From a virus, in IMG/VR virus record IMGVR_UViG_3300050343_000028, positions 1-42,093 of that record: 42,093 nt of DNA. One strand, 5' to 3'. The position numbers and the translations under genes were made by a program. This document shows positions 17,224 through 27,125 of the stretch, piece after piece. The notes under the pieces were generated by a model. That model searched no databases and was not told the DNA's origin. It saw only the letters and a program-made list of their open reading frames with translations. The first letter of the stretch is position 1, and each line of letters begins with the position of its first letter.

Positions 17224-18727
17224 ATGGCAATAATAAAAATTAGAAACACAGCATTAACATTATTAGATACTGCAAATGGTAAGATAGCAGGAGAAAATCT
17301 TGATGTATCTTTTGAAAACATAAGTGATACAGGTAATGAAGGTACTAAAGTAGCTAGTGGTACTACAGCACAACGAGGTTCTACTCCAGGTCAATGGAGA
17401 TACAATTCTACTACAGGATTTTTTGAGGGTAGAAATGCAAATGGTACATTTTCAACTCTAGTACCAGACCCAGTAAATATCAAGTGTTGATGATACAGAA
17501 ATAGATACTGCAACAGGTGGAAACCAAACTTTAGTTGTAACTGGAAGTAACTTTGTTTCTGGTGGAGTAATAAGTTTTATAGGAAATGATGGCACAACTT
17601 TTAATGCTACATCAACAACTTTTAATTCAGCGACACAAGTTACAGCAGTTGTAGCTAAATCTAGTTTTGTAAATTCTAAAGAACCTTACGATATTAAAAT
17701 AACTAATGCAGATGGAAAGGCAGGTGTATTAGAAAATGTAATTAATGTAGATAATGCACCAAACTGGTCTACTTCAGCAGGAAGTGTTGGAACTTTTGCA
17801 GAAAGTACAACTATATCTACTATTCAATTATCAGCAACAGACCCAGAGGGAGATGCTGTTACTTTTTCAGAAACGACATCAACTTTAAATGGCATAGGAT
17901 TATCTTTATCATCTTCTGGTGCAATTACTGGAACTGTTGGTGCAGTTAGTGGAAACACAACAACTGCTTTTACAGTTAGAGCAACAGCAGGAAGTAAAAC
18001 TACTGACAGAAATTTTACAATTACTATTGCTAATATAACTACAAACGCATTACTTTGGGATGCAACAAATTTAAGTGGTCATGTAAGTTCAGGTGTAAAT
18101 ATGCCTAACGCTAATGGTTCAGGATTAGTCAATTCAAGTGGTGCTACTTTAGTTCCAAACACAGCAGTTAGTTTTACAAATGTTAGAGGTTCAGCAGGAA
18201 CAATGGCACATGGTTATTTAGTGGGAGATAAAATGGATACTTGGGGTCATTACACACATAATCAAGGCAGAAATAGCAATATTGGAGATACATTTTGGTC
18301 AACAACATTAGGTGCTGGACACTCACATTCTAGAGATAGTTCATGGTTTGGAAGTCATAATGGTAATTCTTATGGTAATACTGATATGTGGTTTGCTATG
18401 GACTATGGCGACAACCCATCTTTTAAAATTACAAGATTTACTGGTTTCACAGAATGGAGAACTGGGGGTGCTGAACTAACTTTTTATGGAACAAACAATA
18501 TTTCAAGTTTAAATGGTAATAATGGTGGGTCAGACGCAGGTAGTATGACTACTACTAATCTTACTGCTTTAAAAACGAATCTTAATATTATGTCAAGTAG
18601 TTGGGATACTGGAACTTTTACCAACAACACTTTTTACAGATATTATGTATTAAGAGTACAAGTTACAGGTGGTGGTACTCACGATTGGGGTATTGAAGAA
18701 ATAAAATACTATGGCGATTACTATTAA
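17224..18727 (+). CDS. fibre/adhesin protein with Ig-like and discoidin-like domains (one frameshift)
   Basis: About 500 residues in two frames: 17224-17478 gives an adaptor and stem (MAIIKIRNTALTLLDT ...), then from about 17478 the frame continues to 18727; two missing bases in an AT repeat would restore it. After the adaptor come an IPT-like domain (GGNQTLVVTGSNF), a cadherin/Ig-like domain (DNAPNWSTSAGSVGTF, paralogous to that in the gene at 14027), and a C-terminal domain ending 'HDWGIEEIKYYGDYY' that resembles F5/8 discoidin carbohydrate-binding domains. Receptor binding is the likely role. Confidence 0.6.
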
Positions 18728-18765
18728 TGCCTAGAAAAAAGATTAAAATAAAGGAAATAAAATAA

Positions 18766-19333
18766 ATGGCTTACATAGGACAAAACTTAGATAGATTTAG
18801 TAATGTAGAAAAGCTAGATGCTATAACACCATCTACTTCTACAGGTGCTGGTCCTTATAATTTAACTAAAGGTAGTGTAGCATTTACACCATCTAGTGCA
18901 GATACAATGGTTGTATCAATTAATGGTGTTAGTTCAATATGGTAACTTTACTGTTAGTGGTTCTACAATAACTTTTAGTGGTGCATTAACTGATGCAGAT
19001 ACTTGTGATTTTATTTATCACATGGGTACAGGTTTTATTTCAACACCAGCAGATGGTACAGTAACTCCAGCAACTTTTAGTACATCTGGAGTATCAGCAG
19101 GTAATGTAATTAAAGTAAATGATGCAGGTACTGCTTGGGAATTAGGTGCTGCATCTTCAGCAGAAATTTATGGCTTTTCTAAAGATAGTAATGGTGACTT
19201 AATTGTTACTACTACTAACCAAGGACAAGACGACATATCAAATGCAACATATGCCACATTTGATGATGTTTTATTTAGTGCTTCAGGATTTACCTTTAGC
19301 ATTGTAAATGGCGAACTAATAGCTACAATTTAA
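18766..19333 (+). CDS. fibre-type protein with MAYIG adaptor (one frameshift)
   Basis: Starts at 18766 with MAYIGQNLDRFSNVEKLDAI, the short adaptor seen in other marine phage fibre proteins, followed by a beta-strand repeat region. The frame breaks near 18941 and continues in the frame ending at 19333 (YGNFTVSGSTITFSGALTDA and 'GTGFISTPADGTVTPATFST'). The joined protein is about 190 residues. It probably attaches to or decorates the tail. Confidence 0.55.
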
Positions 19334-19347
19334 TAAGGAGAAATAAA

Positions 19348-20183
19348 ATGGCTACAATTAACTTAGGCAGTATTAAGTTCAAATGGAAGGGAACTTATGC
19401 TGGAGGAACAGCTTATACAGTTGACGATGTTGTGGAATACAATGGTTCGTCATACATTTGTATATTAGCAAGTACAGGTAACCTTCCAACCAATGCGACT
19501 TACTTTGAACAAATGTCATCAAAAAGGCTACTAATGGTACTAATGGTACTGATGGAACAGATGTAGGAACAAGCACATTAACAACACAAGGCGATATACT
19601 TATATCAGAGATGGTTCTGGATCTACAAAGACTTGGTGCAGGAACAAGTGGACAATTTCTTGAAAACTTTAGGTACTGGTGCAAAATCCTACTTGGGCAG
19701 ATATTATCAAGCAGGAATAAATACAAATTAAATTTGCGTCAAGTACAAGGAACAACTCAATATACAACTAATTGCTAGTAGTAATTATACTGATGTAGGT
19801 GCAAATTATCAACTTACGATTACACCAACTTCTACAAGTAACAGAATATTACTTTATACTCAATTTGCAGACCAAGGTTCAAGTGCAGGAAGAACATACT
19901 ACAACTTTTAAGCAAAAGTGGAGACAGTTCTGACAATGGAGATGTAATTACTGCAAATGGTGGATTGGGCTAATGTTGAAAACATTATGATACAGCAGGA
20001 AATGGTTTATACTTCTGGTATGATGGATTGACAACATGGTATCCAGCAGTACAAACGCATCTAACTTACAAATTACAAGCATTTAAGTAATGCTAGAAAC
20101 AGTTAATACTCAGTGTTAAATGTCGCTGACATTCTTATTTCTTTTATGATGGCGATATGGAACTTGATGGAGGATTATTCTAA
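19348..20183 (+). CDS. fibre/adhesin protein, badly frameshifted
   Basis: A clear start after AAGGAG gives a CBM-like segment (YAGGTAYTVDDVVEYNGSSY) and a collagen-like GTNGTDGTD stretch, intact to about 19516. Beyond it, pieces in different frames match the usual continuation of such fibres (TTQGDILY, RLGAGTSGQFL, YQLTITPTSTSNRILLYTQF, GLYFWYDGLTTWYPAVQ, TYKLQAFK). I count at least six indels. The end is set by the TAATG overlap with the next gene. This is the worst stretch of the window. Confidence 0.45.
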
Positions 20184-20466
20184 TGAAATTTTATAAACAA
20201 GACGCAATAATTGAATTTATATTCTGAAACAGTTGTAAGTAATTGAACAAAACTAAATAGACTGATGTATTTACAGCTAAAGATGTAAATGGAAATGAAG
20301 TTTCTATTGACATGACATGTCTAATGTAAATACAAAAGCAACTGAATTAGAAACTGCTGATAATGATGAAGCAACAGCTAAAGCTAATTTAAAAGCTAGT
20401 GCTAAAGCAAAGTTAATTGCAGGAGAAGCATTAACTGAAGATGAAGCTAATACAATAGTTTTATAA
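20183..20466 (+). CDS. small fibre-operon protein (frameshifted)
   Basis: Begins with GGAGG and ATG at 20183 (MKFYKQDAIIEFI); several indels follow; then the readable end 'TKATELETADNDEATAKANLKASAKAKLIAGEALTEDEANTIVL' is cut here into two parts: TKATELETADNDEATAK and LIAGEALTEDEANTIVL. Short proteins ending in such a Leu/Glu-rich helix often close fibre operons in marine phages. It is followed directly by a terminator. Confidence 0.45.
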
Positions 20467-20470
20467 ACTT

Positions 20471-20498
20471 AAAGGCTAGGTAGAAATATCTAGCCTTT
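20471..20498 (+). terminator. hairpin terminator of adhesin operon
   Basis: AAAGGCTAG (20471-20479) pairs perfectly with CTAGCCTTT (20490-20498), 9 bp with a 10-base loop, followed by T and an A/T-rich run. It sits 5 bases after the last fibre gene. Confidence 0.75.
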
Positions 20499-20542
20499 TA
20501 AATAAATAGTTATGGCAAAGAAATTTAAATCTCATGTTGAAC

Positions 20543-20656
20543 ATGAACGAATACAAAAAGGAAGTTCAACAAGGAAGAAGACCAAATACAAGTACTATGA
20601 ATAAACATAAACGAAGACAAACTGGTGTAAAGATTTACAAAGGACAAGGAAGATAA
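20543..20656 (+). CDS. small basic protein
   Basis: 37 residues, very basic (MNEYKKEVQQGRRPNTS then MNKHKRRQTGVKIYKGQGR). A second frame from an ATG at 20513 (MAKKFKSHVEHERIQK) may be its true N-terminus if an indel lies near 20570. Its stop overlaps the next start as TAATG. Function unknown. Confidence 0.4.
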   Translation: MNEYKKEVQQGRRPNTSTMNKHKRRQTGVKIYKGQGR

Positions 20657-20833
20657 TGGCAAAGAAATCAGCTACAGAAGTTAAGATAGATTTTTTAGTA
20701 AGAGAAGTTAAAGAATTAAAATCTGAAACTAAATGTCTTAGAGCTGATATTAACAAAGGTAAAGGTGCTATCTGGATACTATTAATTATAGCTAGTATTA
20801 GTAGGTAGTGCATACAATTTTTTTATTAAATAA
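20656..20833 (+). CDS. small coiled-coil plus membrane-span protein (one frameshift)
   Basis: The first about 35 residues form a charged helix (FLVREVKELKSETKCLRADI), then a membrane span (GAIWILLIIASI). One extra T near 20800 breaks the frame; without it the protein continues GSAYNFFIK to a stop at 20833, about 58 residues. Its topology is like small holin- or spanin-type and tail-injection membrane proteins. No family recognised. Confidence 0.5.
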
Positions 20834-20841
20834 GGTAGACA

Positions 20842-22951
20842 ATGTTAACAAAAGTAAAAAGAATGAGATTAAATAAAATGAGACAGAAGTTTGCTGTTGG
20901 TGATGAAGCTAGAAAGTTTGAAAACATTCCTACTGCTTCTCAACCTCAACAACAAAAGTTTAGGAACAAGAGAAGAATTTGCTGATAAATATGTTACTGA
21001 ACAAATTAAATCTCCTGAATTAGCAAGTGCTGCTACTCAACAATATACTACTCAAGCTGTACAGTCTGATGAATTATTAGCTGGTACAACTATGGCTGCA
21101 CCTACAGATGTAGGTACACAAACTATTACTGGTTCAACTATTGCTACTCCTACAACTGGAGTATCTCAACAAGTAGCAACTCCTTCATCTTTAACTGCAG
21201 CTCAAATGACAGCTCAAACAGGAGCAGCTCAAGCTGGTACTGCACAAGCTGGAGCAGTAAGTACTGGGTCTCAAGTAGGTACAGTTACTGGAACTTTATC
21301 TGGTACTGCTACAGGTGCTACAGCAGCTCCAACTACTTCAGCTATAGCTCAAGCAGCTCAAGGACAATTATCTTCTGGTGCATTAGCACAAGTTGTAAGT
21401 GGTACTGCTGCTACTGTTAATGGACAGACTGCTACATTACCTGCAAATATTCAAGCAGCAGTTGCAAGTAATCCTGCACAAGTTACAGCAACTATTATGC
21501 AACAACCTACTGCAGTACAAGCACAAGTTGCTTCATTGCCTACAGATGCTTTAGTATCTACACAAATTAATACTTTGTTAGATGGTATTGACACAGGACA
21601 AATTCCTACATGGGCAAGAGGTGCTGTTGAAAATGTTGAAAAGAATTTAGCTGCTAGAGGTTTAAGTAAATCTTCTATTGGTAGAGATGCATTAGTAAAT
21701 GCTATTATACAAAATGCTTTACCTATTGCACAATCAAATGCTACTGCGTTACAACAAAGAGCATCACAAAATTTAACTAACGAACAACAAGCTGCTGTAC
21801 TAACTGCTCAACAAAGTTTTCAATCACAATTAGTTAATGCTGAAAATGATATGAAAGCAAATATGATGAATGGTCAGTTTGCACAAGAGTTAACAAAATT
21901 AAATGCAATGAATGAACAACAAGCAATTGTTGCTTCAGCTAATCAACAACAACAAGTAAGACTAGCAAACTTAGCAAACTTACAACAAGCTGGATTAACT
22001 CAAGGACAGTTAACACAGCAAATGTCTTTAGCTAATTTAAATGCTAATCAACAAACATCATTAGCAAATGCACAAACAATTGCAGGTATGGATGTTTTAA
22101 ATTTAAACAACCAACAACAAACTGCAATATCAAACTCTAATTTATTTAGAACATTTGAATTAAGTAATTTATCTAATACTCAACAAGCTACTATGCAAAA
22201 TGCTGTACAGTTAGCTACAATGGATATGGCTAATTTATCTAATGCACAACAAAAAGCTGTAGCTAATGCTCAAGCTTTCTTGCAAATGGATATGGCTAAC
22301 TTAACTAATGCTCAACAAACAGAAGTATTAAATACACAGAATAGACAACAAGCTATGTTATCTGACCAAGCTGCTGCAAATGCTGCTCAACAGTTTAATG
22401 CATCAAGTGATAATCAAACACAACAATTTGTTACATCATTAGCAACAACAATACAATCACAAAATGCTGCAAGAAATGATGCTATGACACAATACAATAT
22501 TAGTGAAGGAACTAGAATTGACGCATTGAATCAAGGTAACTCTTTAGAAGCAGAAAGATTACAAGCTACATTGAATAGTCAGATAGAACAATTTAATGAA
22601 CAACTTGATTATAATAGAAATCAATTTAATACACAAAATTCAAATTTAGCAATTGAACAATCAAATGTTACATGGAGAAGAAATTTAAATACTGCAAATA
22701 CTGCAGGAGTTAATGCTGTTAATCAAGCTAATGCTATGAACTCATTTAATTTAAGTAATCAAGGTTTATCATTTTTATGGCAAGAAATGAGAGATGCTGC
22801 TAAATGGGAATATGATTCAGCACATAATGCAGCAGAAAGACAAACTAATTTAGCTATTGCTGCATTAGGAAATGAAGCAGTTTCTGATACAGCTAAAGTA
22901 AATAATTTAAAAACTATAGGTGAGTTTGCCTATAAATTGTGGAAAGGATAA
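20842..22951 (+). CDS. Gln/Asn/Ala-rich internal virion (ejection) protein (one frameshift)
   Basis: The true start appears to be the ATG at 20842 (MLTKVKRMRLNKMRQKF); an extra A in the AAAA run near 20956 shifts it into the long frame that runs to 22951, about 702 residues. The middle is low-complexity, rich in Thr, Ala and Gln. Residues about 395-505 hold repeats of 22-23 residues of the form 'MDMANLSNAQQxAVxNAQ', a hendecad-like pattern. Position before two further ejection proteins and the helical, repeat-rich make-up suggest a T7 gp14-16-type role in building the channel for DNA entry. Confidence 0.6.
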
Positions 22952-22962
22952 AGGATAAATAA

Positions 22963-24231
22963 ATGGGAAGTGTATTCAAAAGAGTTGCAAGAGTAATAAA
23001 AAAAGTAAGAAAACCTATTAGTAAAGTAACTAAAGGTATTGCTAAAGGTATTGCTAAAGTTGCAAAATCTGTTATGAGAGGTGTCGCTAAAGTCCAAAAT
23101 AAATTAGGACCTATTGGTATGATTGCTATGTCTATGGCAATGCCTGGTATTATGTCAGGATTAGGTGGAGCATTTACTAAAATGAGTACAACATATGCAG
23201 GTAGCCCATTTGGAAATTTTTTACAAGCTGTAGGTAAAGTTGGTAGTAATATAAAAACAGGATGGACTGGATTTAAATCAGGTATTGCAAATAAAATGGG
23301 AACTATTACTAATTCAATAAAAGATACTTTTAGTAGTATGGGTAATGGAAATAATATATTTACAAAAATATCTGATGGTGCTAAAAAATTATATACTAAA
23401 GCAAAAGAATTAACTCCTAAGTTTAGAAAAGGAACAGAAGGAACAGTACAAGTTAAAGACATGGGATATGGTTTTGGTGAAACAACATCTATGACTTCTT
23501 CTCAAGCAGCTAAAGCATTAGAGTTAGGTCAAATTAGTGGTGAACAATTATCAGGACAAACACTAGGAAGTAAAGCAGGATTTTTTACAAAAGCAGGAAG
23601 TACAAAATCTGATAATTTAATTACTGATATTATTAATAGTACTTATGAAAGTAAAATTAATATATTAGATAAAGATGGTTTAAGACATTTTAATAGATGT
23701 ATTAGAAACAGCTAAAAGTGCTGGTACTTACACAAATAAAGGAGAAATATTTAATAGTATTACTCAAGGTAAAGGTATAACACCACAGTATATGGATTTT
23801 ACTGATGATGTTATTGGTTATAGTACTGATTTATCTAAAACTGGTGATTACAGATTAGTTAGGTACAGCAAGTTGATGGATTAACTGAAGGTGGTTATGT
23901 AATTTTAATGGTAATAAAACTTTTGGTAAATCTTTAGAACCAAATAAATTTACAAGTGCAATTAAAAACAATAGTAAAAAATTAATTACTTCTGCTGCTG
24001 ATACTTTATTAAAAAAGACTGATATGCCTGAAATACCTAAATATGATTTAATAATCAAGTGCTGCTGCTACAGCTAATGAAAGTAATGCACAAGCTTTAA
24101 CATCTTCTGCTGTTGTTCAAGGTTCTGAAGGAACAGAATATTTTAGAAAAGTTTATGGAGATGAAGCATGGCAAAAATTAAAGTCAACAGTTAATCACAT
24201 GGGTTATAAAGGAAGTTCCTATGGAATTTAA
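22963..24231 (+). CDS. hydrophobic internal virion protein (frameshifted in its 3' third)
   Basis: The N-terminus is basic and amphipathic (VFKRVARVIKKVRKPISKV), followed by hydrophobic Gly/Met-rich segments (GPIGMIAMSMAMPGIMSG) able to enter membranes, as expected for a gp14-like ejected protein. The frame is clean to about 23692, then needs at least three indels (near 23692, 23865-23912 and 24052) to read on through DVLETAKSAGTYTNKG and 'SAVVQGSEGTEYFRKVYGDEAWQKL' to a stop at 24231. Full length would be about 420 residues. Confidence 0.55.
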
Positions 24232-24239
24232 AGGAAAAC

Positions 24240-24413
24240 ATGAGTAAAGTAAATAAAGCAGGTAATTATACAAAACCTACAATGAGAAAAAAAATATTTC
24301 AAAGAATAAAATCACAAGCTTCTCATGGCACAGGAGCTGGGCAATGGAGTGCAAGAAAAGCACAAGCTCTAGCTAAAGCTTATAAGAAAGCAGGTGGAGG
24401 ATATAAATCATAA
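24240..24413 (+). CDS. small basic protein of the 'GQWSARKAQ' family
   Basis: 57 residues: a 'VNKAGNYTKPTMRKKIFQRI' start, then GQWSARKAQALAKAYKKAGG. This signature is common in short proteins of marine and other phages; I recall it as DUF5872-like, unverified. A GGAAA site precedes the ATG, and the stop overlaps the next start (TAATG). The charge suggests DNA contact; possibly a virion protein. Confidence 0.6.
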   Translation: MSKVNKAGNYTKPTMRKKIFQRIKSQASHGTGAGQWSARKAQALAKAYKKAGGGYKS

Positions 24414-24655
24414 TGGCACTAGCTAAGTCTCAACAAAGCTTAAAGAATTGGAGTAAGCAAAAATGGAGAACAAAGTCTGGTAAACCTTCTAGTAAAACAG
24501 GAGAAAGATATTTACCAAGTGCTGCAATAAAAGCTTTATCAGCTTCTGAGTATGCAAGAACAAGTGCAGCTAAAAGAAAAGGTAAAGCAGCAGGAAAACA
24601 ATTTGTTAAACAACCAAAGAGTATAGCAAACAAAGTAAGAAAGTATAGAACATAA
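24413..24655 (+). CDS. small basic protein ('KSQQSLKNWSKQKWRTKSGK')
   Basis: 80 residues, very basic, with the conserved phage-type segment 'LKNWSKQKWRTKSGKPSSK' followed by GERYLPSAAIKALSASEYA and a Lys/Arg-rich end. It is coupled by TAATG to both neighbours. This is the third small basic protein in the structural block (with those at 9186 and 24240). Function unknown; a packaged DNA-binding protein is possible. Confidence 0.6.
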   Translation: MALAKSQQSLKNWSKQKWRTKSGKPSSKTGERYLPSAAIKALSASEYARTSAAKRKGKAAGKQFVKQPKSIANKVRKYRT

Positions 24656-25221
24656 TGGCTGAAAAAATAAAAGAAAATCAATTTGATAAACAAGGTATTA
24701 ATCCTTTTAATGCTCCTATTCCTGGAGAATCATTAACAACATCTCCTGATATGAAAAAGAAATGGGAGAGTCCTCCTAGGTTTACTGACCCTGATGATTG
24801 TATAGAAAATATTTATCTTGAATTAACAAATGATGACTCTTTACCTGAATTAGTTAAAGTAATTAATGAAGGTATACCATTAGATGAATTAGCACAAGTT
24901 ATATTATATAAAGGATATACTGAAGGTTTATGGACTCCTGATGTTATGTTATTATTAATTGAACCAACTTTATATTTATTAATTGCTATTGCTGATTATG
25001 CAGATATAAAAGATTATGTATTATATGAAGGTGAAGAAGATGACCCAGATACAATGATAGTAGATGATAATGTTACTCCTATCAATGTAGATGAAGATGA
25101 AGAAGAGGATAGTACAGAAAAACCTAGAGTAGAAAAACCAAGTAAAGATGTTATTAGTCCTAGTCTATTATCAAGAATAGAAACTGAATTACCAAAAAAA
25201 TTAAATAAGGAGAATGAATAA
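24655..25221 (+). CDS. virion structural protein with helical membrane-like segment
   Basis: 188 residues. 'PIPGESLTTSPDMKKKWESPPRFT' at the start and 'ILYKGYTEGLWTPDVMLLLIEP' with a hydrophobic run (TLYLLIAIADYA) match a structural family known from T4-like cyanophages and pelagiphages. The last third is acidic and disordered. TAATG couplings on both sides place it in the ejection-protein operon. Exact role unknown. Confidence 0.65.
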   Translation: MAEKIKENQFDKQGINPFNAPIPGESLTTSPDMKKKWESPPRFTDPDDCIENIYLELTNDDSLPELVKVINEGIPLDELAQVILYKGYTEGLWTPDVMLLLIEPTLYLLIAIADYADIKDYVLYEGEEDDPDTMIVDDNVTPINVDEDEEEDSTEKPRVEKPSKDVISPSLLSRIETELPKKLNKENE

Positions 25222-27119
25222 TGGCACTAGATAAAACAGATGTACTAGGTTCTATTTTTACAGGATGGTGGGAAGCTGATAAAGCAGATACTGCTCAAAG
25301 ACTTAAAACTCGTGGTGAAGAATTAAGAAACAAACAAGCTATAGTTAAGCAAATGAAAACTGCAGATTATAATAAAGATATTGCAAAGTATGATGCAGAT
25401 AAAAAAGTTATTGATGGTTTAAATTCTGTAGCTGCAAATAAATCTATGTACACAGACGATTTACAATTAGGTCAAGCTGTATTAATGGCTAAACATGGAG
25501 ATAAATTTGATTCTTTTAAAAAAAGTTTAACAGGAGCAGATGGAGATTTAACTCAATTTTATAATTTTGCAAAAACTGAAGGACAAAATTTTAATACTAG
25601 TGGTACAGAAGGTACACAAATTTCTAAAAACTTTAAAGATAAAAGTGTTATTGATGCTGAGTATACTGCAGCATTAGATGAAATTGAAAAAGATACAAAA
25701 GCAGCAATTGATGCTGCAGCAGGTGATAGTAAAACTATTAATGCTATTATGAAATTAAAAAATAGATTAGTAAATAATATATCAACTGATACTAAGAATG
25801 TACAAACAATAGATTCAGTAAATGAAACTGTAAAAGCTACAGGTACTTCTGAAACAGAAACATTAAAAAAAATTGAAGAAGATATTAAACCAGAAAAAAA
25901 AAAGAAGACACAGATACTGAAACAAAAGAAATAAGTACATTGAAATCAGCAGATGTTCCTTTATTTATTCCTAACGATTACAAAGAAGATTATAAAAAGA
26001 AAATAGAAAGAAGCAAAAAAAACAGACTATTCTTCTAAAGAATATAACAAACAATTTTCTGATACAGTTTTAACTTTAATTCCAAATAAAAATTCAAAAG
26101 ATTATTTTGATATTGATCAAAATGGTACTTTGAAAGCTAAATCTTCAATTATTAATGCTGATGTTACTATTCAAAAATTATTAACTAATTCTTTAGATGA
26201 TATTACTTTAAATAATACATTTGCACAAACAGGAAAAAATACAACTGCAATTGATTTTAATGCAAATAAAAGATTTCAACTTGCTAAATCTCATGTAGAA
26301 AATTATGGTACATGGATGGCAGATGGAAAAGTATTAAGTGGTGGAAGTTTAAAAAATTTATTTAAAGAAACATCTACAGCTTTAGTTGTTCCTTCCAATT
26401 CTATTATTAATTTAAATAATAATAATTTAAAAGGATATGATGTCATTATTCCAAAAAATTTAAGAAGTGATGTAGGAAAAGTATACACAAACTTTATTAA
26501 AACAAAAGCAGAAAATAGAATGCAAAATGAAGGTGGAACTTTAGAAGAAAATATTAATTTTTTACAACGACAACTTCAAGATGATAATAATGGTAATGAA
26601 GCTTTAACTAAAGAAGCTAGAGATACTATTGCTGCAGCTTTAAAAGGTAGTGGGTATACAGTTAATAAAATAGGTACAACTTCTACTAATGAAACTAGCA
26701 AATCTACTAAATCTAAACAATCTTCTACTATGGATATTAAACAAAAAGAAATGGAAGATGCAACTATAGGTGGAGTTAGAACTGTTATGGTTGATATAAA
26801 TGGTGATGGTACTAAAACTCAAGTTCCTTTAACAAATAAAAATAAACAAATATTAAAAGCAAATAATATTTCTATACCTGATGTTAAAGAAGAATCTACA
26901 GCAGGTGATGGTTCTATTATGGAACAAGTTGCTAGTCAAACTGAAACTAAAAAAATTACACCTCAAGATGTTGGTGTAAGTGGTGGTACAAACTTCTTTG
27001 AAAATAGAGAAGATGTATTTGCTATTCTTCCAAACGATATGACTGGACAAGAAATTATGGATAAATATAATATATCTTTTCCTCTTAATAAATTTACAGT
27101 TTATAAATCAACAAAGTAA
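25221..27119 (+). CDS. internal virion protein, coiled-coil rich (frameshifted)
   Basis: The first frame (25221-25934) starts MALDKTDVLGSIFTGWWEADKA and is helical and charged. Poly-A indels near 25895 and 26015 break it; the readable continuation (DTETKEISTLKSADVPLFIP, then ITKPT-free helical sequence) reaches the clean frame 26130-27119. Joined length is about 632 residues, comparable to gp15-type ejection proteins of podoviruses. No enzyme motif seen. It precedes the giant gene at 27126. Confidence 0.55.
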
Positions 27120-27125
27120 TCTCTC

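Noticed and set aside
18727-18764. 12-codon frame MPRKKIKIKEIK between fibre genes
   Set aside because: Too short and no supporting ribosome site or homologue.
15004-20466. Diversity-generating retroelement acting on fibre genes
   Set aside because: No reverse transcriptase gene and no template/variable repeat pair seen; indels rather than A substitutions characterise the region.
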